Below, one piece after another: positions 10,555-21,035 of a stretch of DNA of 64,000 nucleotides (the first letter of the stretch is position 1; each line of letters opens with the position of its first letter). A model generated the notes under the pieces. That model was not told where the DNA came from and searched no databases. It saw nothing but the letters and a program-made list of their open reading frames with translations. The position numbers and the translations under genes were made by a program. The stretch is taken from contig OX155954.1 of assembly GCA_944548615.1 (NCBI GenBank), positions 4,777,924 through 4,841,923 of the forward strand, in the 5' to 3' direction. The DNA is from Micropterix aruncella (taxonomy: Eukaryota; Arthropoda; Insecta; Lepidoptera; Micropterigidae).

Positions 10555-11785
10555 AACATGTTTTTATCAATTTCATTAATACATATTTTTTTAAAGAGAA
10601 GATGACTTGTCAAAAATAGTCAGCTTTAAAATAAGTGAAAGTGAAACACAAGTGTGAATGATACGAATAATATTCATGTTTTTATTTTATTAGCATTAAG
10701 TACGTTATTTTTTTATGTAAATATTATCAAGGGGGTGGCTTTCTGTGCCGACTAATCCTTAGTAATGTAGCAGATAATAGAGCAGATATATCATAATATG
10801 CTCAAAAAGGCCACTAAAGTCGCACTGAAAATCATCCTATCATAATATCCAGCAGGTAAGCCTTAGGCTTGGCTGGATTTTACACAAAGCTGTATTTAAA
10901 AAAATGGTTATTAAATAAAAAAAAATAAAAAAAATACTTAATGATCGCCCGATAAAACACACATCAAAAATTTCCGATAGATTTTGAAATATGCAGAAAA
11001 CCCCCACTTTTCGATTGCATTGTAATGTTTAATTTCGTTGGATGAGAGATTATGGTTCGAGAGGTGGGTCTGGAGGCAGTGGCAGTGCCATGGCAGCGCG
11101 CGATCAACAAACATAACGGTTGGCTAAAGGTTTATCGTTATTGTTTAACAACACGGACGCTGGCGCAGCACATAGCAGGCTACAAACCGCCGCGGCCATG
11201 TCATAAAGAGGAAAATTGTTGATTGCATACAATGGAATGGCTGACATACCGATTGGGCGCGATAGCGTTTCGTGGATTAGTACCGCCCGGCCGCGGCGCG
11301 ACTCGGCCACACTACACCGCGACCGCGATTGCTGCTTCGGCGACACGACTCAAGCAATCAACCTCGTAAGTCCTGACGTTTTAAAAATAGTGTTTTAGTG
11401 TTGACCTATTGTCATTTAAACAATAGGTCATAAACCTAGAATTATGATTCAGACCGGGAAAGATATTTTCTCAGCATGGCGGCTACAACCATAGACTAAA
11501 GCAAACGAATGCACTCTAAGTGCTGTCATCTCAATAAAGTATATCGAATAAAATGCTTTAAAAATATTTCGTGCTGAGAATAGCATGTTAGGTAGTCACT
11601 CTTGCTAACTATTTAAAAAGTCAGGTCTGAATTGAGTTGACTTAAACGAGGTTAAATCCCCTGCAACAGTAGTATATGACGTAGCGCAGTCAGGTGCATG
11701 TATGAGGCCATTGTAGCTATGCAAGGATTGGACGCCTCATTGTATTTATGATAATTTGTGAAATTATCAAATAATTCCGATTGAT
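10555..11785. other. Unassigned; CpG-rich patch with a GTAAGT donor
   Basis: The segment is mostly AT-rich. Between about 11260 and 11370 it becomes CpG-rich and ends in CTCGTAAGT (GTAAGT at 11366-11371), a strong-looking 5' splice site. This could be a non-coding or short first exon of a host gene on the plus strand, but no coding similarity supports it. Confidence 0.25.
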
Positions 11786-11798
11786 AATTGTACGATAT

Positions 11799-12286
11799 TA
11801 TTATAATTATTATTTATTCCGTAGCCGGCGATTGGGGAGGGGGCTGTCCTCGCAGCCAATACGCTGCTGTCGGTGCCACTGGATCTCGTACTCCATTCAC
11901 GATTCGCTTCCATTCTTGACGATTTTTTGTCACGTCTCGCATCCCTAGCCGATAATCGGTCTTTGATATAGTTTAGCCAGGTTTTCTTCGGTGCCGATCG
12001 CTGAATTCTCCATTCTGTCGGACGGCTCGCCAAAGAAGTTTACGTGGCAAACGGTTATCGTTCATTCGGCAAACATGGCCGAGCCATCGTAATCGTCGTT
12101 TTAGTACTTCTTCTTCGATCGTTGTTAGTAGATCGCATCTTTCTCTAATGGTCTCGTTTCGAATTCGGTCGCGGAGTGAGACACCGAGAATCTGCCTCAA
12201 GCATCGCATTTGGAAGACTTCGAACTTGTTGAGATCCGATTGGAGTAAGGTCCACGTTTCCGATCCATAAAGAAGAATGGGAAGAA
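11799..12286 (-). mobile_element. 5'-truncated LINE with a 13-bp TSD
   Basis: The direct repeat AATTGTACGATAT occurs at 11786-11798 and again at 12287-12299, exactly bracketing the fragment. The 3' end lies on the left, as a TATTATAATTATTATT-type AT-rich tail on the plus strand. The element is therefore a short, 5'-truncated target-primed insertion of 488 bp. Confidence 0.9.
11800..12286 (-). pseudogene. LINE reverse transcriptase C-terminal fragment, frameshifted
   Basis: Reading from 12286 the minus strand gives LLYGSETWTLLQSDLNKF, then MRCLRQILGVSLRDRI, then VLKRRLRWLGHVCRMNDNRL, and after a frame change near 12000 WRIQRSAPKKTWLNYIKD. The order YGSETWTL...RRLRWLGH..RM...R.P is the conserved C-terminal region of RTE/BovB-type and related LINE reverse transcriptases. 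At least one frameshift separates the two pieces, and the RT active site and endonuclease are missing. The 13-bp TSD shows it is a complete insertion event of a truncated copy rather than an eroded element. Clade assignment to the RTE-like group is a family-level judgement from motif order. Confidence 0.8.
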
Positions 12287-12299
12287 TTGTACGATATGT

Positions 12300-12671
12300 A
12301 ACACATATGATGATTGTGAAATTGTCGAAGAATTTTGAATGAAAATATCGGAAAATGTCGTTAAATTATACATATATAAACTAGAAAATCTGCGAAGTCA
12401 TTCAATAGTTTACAAGTTTTTTAGGTAAATAGAAAATAAGCCCGTTCGTGGCGGGCTGATAGCTAGGAATGAAGCTGGACTTTGATTTAAGTTTGTTGGA
12501 CGATCCAAAACAGGATAAAGTACTCTTGAAGTGAATTGTGCGAAAAATCGATCGCTCGGTACTAAATTAGCCGGTGACGACAGTATAGCCAATCACCAAT
12601 GTCTGTTTTTCTAATCCATATAATCTTATTATATAATATAATAATAAAAAACCCACACACTGAGAAATTAT
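12300..12671. other. Unassigned AT-rich sequence
   Basis: No gene or repeat is recognised. The minus-strand frame at 12410-12592 has no domain. Confidence 0.4.
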
Positions 12672-14404
12672 ACTTTTTTTTTGGTAGTAGTCTTTATTCA
12701 TAAAAAAAGATACAAATTACATGTCACAGTTCCCCAATAAGGCTAGTGCCTTTTCAGTGGGTAACTAACAATAATGTGTTTATAATTCTGACTTATATTA
12801 TCTATTACCTATTATACTTTTATTAACTATTATAACTTTTTACGTTAAGTAGATGCATTGACTTCCTAACCTAACCTAATCTAACCTATATCTCCTATCA
12901 TAACTAGCTTAATATACACTTATAAATATTCTTTTCCAGTAAATTAATATGCCTACTTACTAATCTAACCTAACCTATACTAATTATCCTGGTATACTTA
13001 CTTTGTTTACAATTACAATAACAAATGATTACACTAATAAATTGATTCATACCAGATATCTATACTTATGCCCTAACCTAACCTAACTTATCTTAATTAG
13101 CTTGGTTTACCATAATTATTCTACTTGATGTTAATGCTAATTTAGTCTAATAGAATTTTTACTTGTTACAGTTATGCTACTGCTTTTACATATTTATGCT
13201 AATTTACACTAATATAGTTTTTAATTTCTCTATTATAGTATTTATATTACATAATATTTAAATTATTTCAATTAGCTCGCCTGGGTAAGTCATTATTTAG
13301 GTTGCTTAGTAGTATAAGTTTCAATGTTTTCTTTAGTAAGTATTTGCTGATTGAGTTGTCTAATTTTATAGAAAAGTGATTGAATAATTTTGGAACAATG
13401 AATTCAAGAGTTCTATCGCCGTAATAATTGTTTTGCTTGTTATATTTCAAATACCCCTTTTCACGTAGCCGAGTTCTGTGTACATGATCGGCAGGTATTC
13501 GTAACGAACCGTTTTCGTTGTTGTCAAGCAGAATTTTATACCATACGAAGAAACTTATAGGCAAGACATCAATTGAGGAGTAGAGTTCTGTGTAATTATT
13601 TTGCTTAATTTGTATTGAGCCTTTTGGTGCCATTTGTTTCAGTATTCGAATTTGAATATTTTCCACTTTCCTAACGTACGTGGGAAATGTAAGTCCCCAT
13701 ACCTGAATGCCATATCCTAGTATAGAATTTACAAGTGAAAAGTATATGATTTTCATAATATTATGAGGTACTACGAATTTCAGGTGAAAGAATAGTTTTA
13801 AAAAATACCTGAGTTTTCCACACAGTAGAAGTATGTGACTTTCCCAATTAAAGTTTTTGTCACGTATTATACCCAGGTATTTATGTGTACTCACAACCTC
13901 TAGACTATTGCAGGAGCAGTTTAGATGTGATACGTTATCGTGAATGCACGTATACGAGTGTGCTTTAATAGCTATCTCGCCCCTTTTTTTATAGGGAGAG
14001 GTGACGTACAATACCTTTGTCTTCGTATGGTTGATAACGAGGCCGTTGTCATGGGACCAGCGCAACAGTTGTAGGAATTGTTGGTTCATGATTGTGTTTG
14101 CAGTATTTACGTCATCGTGCTCAACCACTATCGCTGTGTCATCAGCGAATTGGTACACTTTTGATTTAAAAAATATATTCGATATAGTGTTGCAATATAT
14201 CAAATAAAACATAGGTCCCAATACGGAGCCCTGTGGTGTACCCTCTGTTATCCTAACACTTTTACCAATCGAGTCCCCTATTTTTACCGCCATTTCTCTA
14301 TCACTTAGGTAACTGCGCAGTAACTCTTTGTATCTGCCTCTTATACCTACATCGTCAAGGGTCCTTATGAGTCGATCATGATTAATTGTGTCGAAAGCCT
14401 TTTA
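12672..14404 (-). mobile_element. 5'-truncated LINE with poly(A) tail
   Basis: The minus-strand order is RT domain (14401 to 13268), a 590-bp 3' untranslated region, the signal AATAAA (GAATAAAGACTACTACC), then a short A-run at about 12680-12673. The 5' edge at 14401 begins inside the RT domain and is preceded by a stop, so it is truncated. I see no clear TSD. The 3' untranslated region contains several CCTAA runs (see findings). Confidence 0.85.
13268..14401 (-). pseudogene. Non-LTR reverse transcriptase (palm to C-terminus)
   Basis: The open frame is 378 codons if read from the truncation point; its first methionine is at 14293. In order it shows KAFDTINHDRLI (the first catalytic aspartate motif), RSYLSDRE, TEGTPQGSVLGPMFYLIY (motif with the PQGS loop), FADDTAIV (the two catalytic aspartates), KTKVLYV, HKYLGIIRDKNFNWESHI and LVNSILGYGIQVWG. 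This is the standard order of a LINE reverse transcriptase from motif A to the thumb and C-terminal domain. There is no internal stop or frameshift, so the copy is young, but the first third of the RT and the endonuclease are missing. The motif style is Jockey/CR1-like; the exact clade is uncertain. Confidence 0.88.
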
Positions 14405-15091
14405 AATAATGTAAAAATAAAGTGAATTCCTCAAACGGAAAGAGGTTAACCAGGTGGAATGATGATTTCACGTAAAGTAGGAAATTACGACAATTCAATG
14501 CGGAAATAATACAAATTTTAGATGACAGTCGACCGTAAAAATCAAATTTGCATACAATTTCACTATGATATCATCATGTCATAAAAATACATCGTGATAT
14601 AAGCCCATAAAATTGCACAGTTCAGAAATATTCGCTTACACTTATACGAAGTGCTTATATGCTATTTTAAAAATATAACAGATTATGGGTAAACGACGTC
14701 ACATGAGTACAAATGGGCCACCCCGTATTTTGCATACGGAGTGTGCTATTAGTGCGGGCGTCTGAATGGCGCGGTGTGCGATTCGTGACCGGTCGAGGAA
14801 CCTCTCAATCGCAACCACATTAGCGCTGGGATCAGTCACGGCGCGACCAGAGCACAGTGAGTCTGCTGAATACATTGAAATATAGGTATAATAATATATT
14901 TACTATTTTCTATTGATAATTGTTGGATACATTTATTATTTCAATAGTACTTTCCTTTGTACTCTTGAAATAATGTCCTAATTTGTAATAGCGTAACTTG
15001 TAATCATCACACTCATATTAACTTAATTCCGTTATGATAAAATCCTGAATAATAGCATATTTGCTAATCTTGCGGATTGCTGAATAAGTGG
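14405..15091. other. Unassigned; CpG-rich patch with initiator-like TCAGT
   Basis: About 14750-14860 is CpG-rich, contains GATCAGTCACGG (TCAGT is the arthropod initiator core) and is followed by CACAGTGAGT, a possible splice donor. This could be a host first exon on the plus strand; nothing coding supports it. Confidence 0.25.
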
Positions 15092-15148
15092 GCAGCGAAT
15101 GGTTTCGTGCAGCTTGGGCCATAAGATCCACTGTGTGTTCGGATCAAT

Positions 15149-15287
15149 AAATGGTTGACTATAAGATATCGCAATAGCGATAAGTCCGCCATTTGTGCAT
15201 AAATTGTCTTTTTTATAAAACCAGCGTAATATTCATTAAGTTATGTTTGTATAGCACAATAAAGTTATTCTATTCTATTCTATTCTT
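15149..15287 (+). mobile_element. LINE 3' tail inserted in Rep-X (139 bp)
   Basis: ATCAAT at 15143-15148 and 15288-15293 brackets a fragment that carries GATAAGTCCGCCATTTGTGC and ends in the pentamer repeat TATTC (AAAGTTATTCTATTCTATTC). It matches the 3' untranslated region of the LINE at 7563-8247 in the opposite orientation. It has no coding sequence. Confidence 0.85.
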
Positions 15288-15393
15288 ATCAATCCAACTC
15301 ACGATTCAACTCCTATTCGGAAGCCTCCCCGCGTGGAACGCTACCCCGGGTACGACTCTCGCGTCTCAGGCCTCGCGGCTGGTGGATCGGTTT

Positions 15394-16571
15394 ATTTACT
15401 TATTTATTTATTTATTTAAATTTTTTAAAACTACAGTACATTACATATTATTATTAGAGGCTCCGTTGTAAATAGTAGCAAAAAAGATAGTACCGCAGCC
15501 CAGTCCATCTTTAGATCAACGCTGCCTATCTAGGCCTAGGCCCGTAATAAGGCAAGCGTACCAAGAAAATAGTGGCTTGTGCATACTTTAAACTACATAT
15601 GTTAAAAGAGAAAAAATATATAAAAATAGTATCTAATGATATTAGGACTTAACTTGAGGCAATAAACAATGTATGTAGAAATTAATCATTACTCTAAAAA
15701 CTAGGTCATTGATATGTCAATGCGTCTGTCAGTCTGTCAGTCTGCAAATTATATTTGTAAAATACCTATCATAGAACACAATAAAATTAATTTCAATAAC
15801 ACGAAAAAGGTAAATAATAAATAGGAATTGCAATGAATAGTGAAAAATTCAAATTGAAATAATTATAGATGGAAAAAGGAATTATAATAAATAAAAAATC
15901 AAATTGAAATGGTCAGAGGATTATCAAATTGAAATAGTCAATTATACATAAAATGTGCATATTACTAGTTATAATACAATTTTGAATGTAATCGAATTAA
16001 AAATTTATTTAAATAATAATAAAGACTCACCAACAGCGATAAAAAAAATGAATAAAATACAATATTAATAAATTAAATAAATCTACATAATAGGGTCAAA
16101 AATTTGGTGGCTGACATGCCGACCTTCATTCATGAGCCACCTGTGACATCGTTTTTTGAATTGGCCTTTATCGTGTACGTTCCTTATAGACTCATCCAAT
16201 TTGTTGTATGCCCTGGGGCCTATACTCATCAGGTGTCTCTGACCAAAGGTTGTGTTCATTCGTCGGACGTCTATCATATTCGCTATGGATCGCCTTGTTC
16301 GGTGTTCTTGTTGTGTGGACACTCTGTTATTTTGAAATTGAATGAAAATCACAACATTTTAAATACTTTTGCCTCACTTTAAGTAACACCAAACTCTTCA
16401 AAAAGTTTTTCCGACGGGTATCTGTAGGTTTTAAGGTTGATAATTTTGATTATCAGCTTCTGTGCTACCTCTACTTGATGAATGATTGTTTTGGGGCAAC
16501 CTCCCCACCCATTGATCCCGTAACTTAGGATGCTTTGACATAGAGCATAATATGTAGTTTTTAATGTTATG
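15394..16571 (-). mobile_element. 5'-truncated LINE inserted in Rep-X
   Basis: GGTTT at 15389-15393 and 16572-16576 brackets the insertion, and the Rep-X sequence reads through when it is removed. The 3' end is on the left, as repeated TTTA on the plus strand (TTTATTTACTTATTTATTTA), i.e. a TAAA tail on the minus strand. About 690 bp of untranslated region separates the tail from the RT remnant. Confidence 0.8.
16083..16549 (-). pseudogene. LINE reverse transcriptase C-terminal fragment
   Basis: The minus strand reads YALCQSILSYGINGWGG, then VEVAQKLIIKIINLKTYRYP, a stop after FEEFGVT near 16381, and then RSIANMIDVRRMNTTFGQRH and GPRAYNKLDESIRN, ending with FKKRCHRWLMNEG. The CQSILSYGI..WG block and the T.F.QRH...GPR.YN block are the same landmarks seen in the LINE at 57966-61711 (MALCQSILSYGVAAWG, TTFAQRH), so these copies belong to one clade. 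The catalytic RT motifs are missing and there is one or more in-frame stop. Degenerate. Confidence 0.78.
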
Positions 16572-17095
16572 GGTTTCTCCTGGGAGATTGCCTCCCGGCG
16601 GCGCCAATCGGTTGTGCACTCTGACGAAGGAGTCTGACTATGGAAATATACTGTCTCCTAAGCAACAGGGGTGGATGTTCACCTGTCTTCAACCACTCTT
16701 GAAATGATCATTAGACTACCTGGTCCTGAATTCAGAGCCGGGCAAAAGATGCCTTTGGTCCGCGATAGATTCAAACTGAATCACCGCTGAATTTACGGCA
16801 GGTAGAGGCCTCGTAAGCGACTTCGGTTCCGTAACCAGTCGAGAGGAAGAAGGTATCCTGAAGGTTAATTCCAGACAGAGATATCCAACCAAAACTGGTA
16901 TGTAGCCAGGGGCGAGGTGGCCCCACTGGTTTACCTTCCTAGTGCCTCGCCTGGTATTCGTGACTTTGCTGGACGGTAGGTTTGTACCGTCCCAAAGTCT
17001 TTTACGCTCATCCCACGGCTGAAAGAACGATCACATATCGTTATACCAGCCTGGGATGACGGGTTCGACCGTGGTAGCCAACACCGCCCAACTGC

Positions 17096-18118
17096 TACAT
17101 AACTAAATAATAGCTAATAATAAAATCCTGAATAATAGCATCGACAGCCCATACCTCGTGGAAAACGCAATAACAAAATAATAATGTCAATAATGTCAAA
17201 TTAAAAGAAACAACAAATTATAGAAACAAAAAAAAGCAAATTTGTAAAATCATCCACTAAATTAAATGCCTATAAAATTTGGAAATAATTCAGGGAGTCC
17301 ACTTCCAGTGTTTGCATCTCAATCACTAGGTTATATACTAATACCTAAAGATATTATTATATATTATATTTGTAGTAATATTCTCCATGTAAGTAATAAC
17401 GTCCATAACAGACGAAGTAACATATGACATAAATATAAATATAACATATATCATAAATTAGAATAAATATAAGATATAATATAAATACAAATGTATAAAT
17501 ATTTAGATACATGAATAGCGATATAAATATATTATTATAACGGTAAAAGAAAAGAAAATACATTCAAACATTTTCTACATTTTACGTTCCTTCTACTACA
17601 AATATAAGGTAAGAGGCTTCTAGGGATAGTACAAACTCTCCAAAAATATTTTATTTTAGTTTCGACGAATATTGTAGCCTAAACACTGTGCGGCAACCAC
17701 GCTGACCATTTGATTATTCCGTCATATCGCAAGAAGCCGCAGTCTCCAGATCGATCAATCATAAAAACTGTGCGCGTCCGCAACGTTGCTATACTTCAGT
17801 GACACCTGGATTTGTAGACTTTTACAAATCAGTATATTATTACGAGAATATAAATTTGAAAAAATATACAAAATACAAAAATAAAGAAGTACGTAAAAAT
17901 TACTAGTAGGTATGTACATACATATAATTCTACGTATAAATTAGTACTTCCACAAAGTACTGGGTACCTGATTTTCAAAAACAATCACAATTGTCCATTT
18001 TAATAATAGTCACGTTAAGGTCGTCTGCGTTGTCCGCCTATGTGTAGCTTTACGCTTTCACAAAGGTCTTCCTCATGAAAAAGTTCACAATTTTCAGACG
18101 GTCAGATTTTTCAGACAG
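17096..18118. other. Unassigned AT-rich sequence
   Basis: Very AT-rich around 17340-17580, where the minus-strand frame 17357-17563 is a tyrosine/isoleucine-rich composition artefact. No repeat or gene is recognised. Confidence 0.4.
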
Positions 18119-18457
18119 GTCCGGTGGCATAGTGGTTAGGTCGCCAATCGCCAAATGTAAGGTTGCGGATTCAATTCCCGGCTGGGTTACAATTTTACGG
18201 TGGGACCAATTTAACGTAATTGCATTTCAACCCAGTCGAGCGAATGCAACAAAAAGACACATCCTTACAAACATGTTAGACACATGTTACACGCACACAT
18301 GCATATAAACACTTTAAAGTAGGGTTAATTGTAAGAGATTGTATGATTGTATGACAATAATATCAGTATGACAGTATGAAGAATTGTATGACAATAAACC
18401 CGCCTATTTTAAAATTTCACAATAAAGAGTAGAAACAAACGAACAAACAAACAAACC
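18119..18457 (+). mobile_element. tRNA-derived SINE, copy 1
   Basis: The head contains a box-A-like GGCATAGTGGTTAGGTCG and a box-B-like GGATTCAATTCCCGGC, spaced as in an RNA polymerase III promoter. The body includes ACGTAATTGCATTTCAA and AGTAGGGTTAATTGTAAGAG. The tail is an AAAC repeat (AAACAAACGAACAAACAAAC). The open frame across it (18075-18308) is incidental. A second copy at 33948-34770 shares head, body and tail. Confidence 0.85.
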
Positions 18458-18629
18458 ATTTTGGCCGTTGACCGATATGAAACATTTTAAGAGAATTACT
18501 GTATGACCTGTCATAATATTTTGATAGTTTTTAAGTTAAATATGTTGATTTAGATAAAAAATAGGCGATTCAAAATTTTCTTTTTTGGGAAAATTGCTAC
18601 TTTGTTTATTTTTTTATTTAACGATTCAA

Positions 18630-18735
18630 TTATCTCCCACATCCGAGTCATAAAGTGAACACAAACTTGGACCTAATATAGAGCCTTGCGGTACGCCAGC
18701 TGTAACTTGTCCAACATCTGGGGTGACTGGCTGAC
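18630..18735 (-). pseudogene. LINE reverse transcriptase scrap (PQGS motif)
   Basis: The minus strand reads TPDVGQVTAGVPQGSILGP followed by SLCSLYDSD, the conserved RT loop G.PQGS.LGP and the start of the segment before the catalytic aspartates. It is about 35 codons and then ends, so this is a small relic. The style resembles R1/Jockey-group LINEs. Confidence 0.75.
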
Positions 18736-19784
18736 CTAGGCAGACAATGCTCCTTCTTCAAATTCATCGCCATATTCAACCGATCCTAGGGATCATCAAC
18801 GGTTGAAATTTGGTGATAAACGATGACAAAATTTAAATATTATACCGGATAGATCGTATTACGAAAACATCAATTCAAACAGGGCAATGATCCGAAACGT
18901 AGCGACGCCCGCTGCAGCCAAAATCAAAAATGTCAAAAACCCACTCTGTCGGCGCCAGATAGAGATCGAAAAAAACACAACAAACTGGTCATTTTACTCG
19001 AATGGACATAATTATCGCTTCTGTCCGTCGTCCTGCGCCTACGCGCGTTTAAAGTGTGCTCAAAGCAGTTTTAGGCATTTCTACACTGTTTTTGAATCGA
19101 CAACGATCAGAGACATAAGTAAACATTATACTGATGGTAGAAAGTCGGTGAAGTCAATAAAATCTCTCGATTCCTATTTCTGGTATTTTATTTTAATGCG
19201 ATTCATTTTTTCGTCGTATCCATGGATAAGCATGTTGTAGATTTGGTAATTCTATGTTGGATATTGTTTATTTCTCATTTCTGATGATGTGGTTTTTACG
19301 TGCATTTATAAAAGCGTGTTTTTAGTGTTTTTTTTTAAAACTATTAATTTATTTTTATTTTCAAGATTTCCTTCTCTCCATTATCATTCACAGCGGTTTC
19401 GATGCAAAGTGCAGGCAAATCACGCACCGCCACAAAATATCGTACATGACAGTTGCGTTGAATAATTCATCGGCAGGCGGTTTTCTAATATCTACTGTGT
19501 ATTTACGACACGCCGCCGGAATGCGACAGAATGCACGTGTAAATATTTTTAGACGAAGAAACGCCGTTTGCGACGTGCGACTTGCGACGCGACGGCCATC
19601 GCGTGCGTGACCATCCGCCATATCAAAATATGCTATCGACTATCGTATTCGGAAATCACCGATGCGTGGGGAAATCGGTTGATTTATAATATGATGAGGG
19701 TCTGCTTTACCCGGTAATCGAAAACAGGATTCGAAACTCTAAGTTGCTGTGGTTTTGCCAAATTTTCTTTTTATAGAGATGAAG
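18736..19784. other. Unassigned; contains a 57-bp block shared with 44.55 kb
   Basis: The block TGGTTTTTACGTGCATTTAT...AAGCGTGTTTTTAGTG at about 19289-19357 recurs almost unchanged at 44547-44611, so it belongs to some dispersed repeat. The plus-strand frame 18887-19240 has no recognisable domain. Confidence 0.4.
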
Positions 19785-19857
19785 TCCATTTTGAACCCCT
19801 CTGAAACGATTAAGACCATTTCCAGGTGGAAGTTTATTGTGTGTATGTCTTTCTAAG
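19785..19857 (-). repeat. Rep-Z, partial copy, inverted
   Basis: TGAAACGATTAAGACCATTT...TGTGTGTATGTCTTTC is the reverse complement of part of Rep-Z at 8285-8530 and abuts the LINE fragment at 19865. Confidence 0.55.
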
Positions 19858-19864
19858 CATACTG

Positions 19865-20118
19865 GCTCACGGCTCACGGGGCATTGTGGCCTGAACAAAC
19901 ACATGTTCAACCTAAAGCTCAGAGACACAAAAAGGTGCAGGTTCTGCCAAGGGGCAGAGGAAACTTCCCAGCACCTCATGTGCGAGTGTGGCCCGCTGAT
20001 GCGTAAAAGATACACCCACTTGGGTGGTCACTACCTTCAACCTGAGGAGGTAAAACAATCTGGCGCCAAAAGCCTGCTGCGGTTCTTAAATGACACGAGG
20101 CTTAGCACAAAACTATAG
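19865..20118 (+). pseudogene. LINE C-terminal domain with CCHC-like zinc motif
   Basis: The frame contains LTGHCGLNKHMFNLKLRD, then CRFCQGAEETSQHLMCEC and RKRYTHLGG. The order LTGHC.L..H, C..C......H..C.C is the C-terminal RNase H-adjacent region of I/R1/Jockey-group LINEs. The reading frame ends at 20118, and an A-rich stretch at 20199-20210 may be the tail. There is no RT core upstream; Rep-Z sequence abuts it directly, so it is truncated. Inactive. Confidence 0.78.
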
Positions 20119-20644
20119 TAGGTGGCGAACACAACAGATCAGCAATGGTCGCAGTGTTACAAGGCTCATAAAGACCTTAGAAAAGCCCCACTCGACAAAT
20201 AAAAAAAAATGTCTTTCAATGTGTCTGTGTGTATTCCTCCACTCGAGATGATATTTGGCGCCCAGGCATAATTTATTCATGGGTAGAGTTGAAAAGTTGT
20301 GGTTGAAATCGGTCCACCAGGGGGGGAGGGGGGGCGCATTAGTCATATTTCAATCTCGGAATATTGGACTTATAGAGTCGATATTTGGTACACAGATGCC
20401 TTGTTGGGTCGAAATCGCATTGAATTATCGCCGGTCAGTATATTTGCGTAAACGACTGAATCGAACGTGTTTAATTCGTTGGATTCTCACAATCCGCGCT
20501 CGTCGCGGATTATTCCTTTCAATCGGATTAAGCGGTTGTTATAATAATATAATTGTTTTAATAATTTAATAATGAAATATAATTGTTTTTTTAAATGTGA
20601 AACACAAATTCATGAATATTGTATATTTATCTGCATAAATAAAA

Positions 20645-20902
20645 ACAATAGACAAAATTTTAACAAAAAAAAAACGGACTCCATTTTTTTTGTAAGTCCA
20701 ACAGACATGTCATGGTGATACTTAGAACGGGCTATCATGACTGAATGAGTATACAAAATGTCGTGTCTTTGCTGTTGACCGTTTAGGAGTCTCCTCGTCC
20801 GGAGCCAATCCAGGATGAAGAATCAGGTCATGCCTACCATTTAAAAAAATGCATTGTCATCGGAATTGAATCAACATGTAAATTTTCAAATTTATATGAT
20901 AA
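20645..20902 (+). repeat. Rep-V, copy 1, left part (Helitron landing site)
   Basis: This non-coding repeat shares GACAAAATTTTAA, CGGACTCCATTTTTT, AGAACGGGCTATCAT and TCAACATGTAAATTTTCAA with the copy at 31815-32518. It stops at A 20902 and resumes at T 27082 after the Helitron. Confidence 0.85.
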
Positions 20903-20908
20903 CTAGCG

Positions 20909-20931
20909 ACCCGCCCCGGCTTCGCACGGGT
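20909..20931 (-). terminator. Helitron 3' hairpin and CTAG end
   Basis: On the minus strand ACCCG pairs with CGGGT across the loop TGCGAAGCCGGGG, two bases before the terminal CTAG (20906-20903). Such a hairpin is the rolling-circle termination signal in Helitrons. Confidence 0.88.
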
Positions 20932-20996
20932 GCAATGCTGATACTAAATACAGTACAGAAAAACTGTGAACGTTGTATATAAAAACATAGCGGCCC

Positions 20997-21035
20997 GCTC
21001 TGGCTTCGCACGGGTATAAAATATATAGCCTATGT
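20997..21035 (-). repeat. Second Helitron-like 3' end, internal
   Basis: About 90 bp inside the true 3' end the motif recurs: on the minus strand ATACCCGTGCGAAGCCAGAG then CGGGCCGCTATG. It has the hairpin arms but CTATG instead of CTAG, so it looks like a decayed earlier terminator or a nested second end. Confidence 0.7.

Larger units (their letters stand above)
15092..17095 (+). repeat. Rep-X, copy B, interrupted by two LINE insertions
   Basis: Rep-X text runs 15092-15148, resumes at 15294-15393 and again at 16577-17095. The pieces join in consensus order (GGCCATAAGATCCACTGTGT, CCAACTCACGATTCAACTCC, TCGCGTCTCAGGCCTCGCGG, then CCAATCGGTTGTGCAC, AGCCGGGCAAAAGATGCC and GGCTGAAAGAACGATCACAT). 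The gaps are filled by a 139-bp LINE tail and a 1.2-kb LINE, each with its own short direct repeat. Confidence 0.8.

Noticed and set aside
12866..13092. Telomere or interstitial telomeric array
   Set aside because: Each CCTAA cluster is only about three units long and lies within the 3' untranslated region of a LINE, so it is not a telomeric array.
19388..19621. Host gene exon (minus frame rich in Arg and Ala)
   Set aside because: CpG-rich composition explains the frame; no conserved domain or splice structure is visible.
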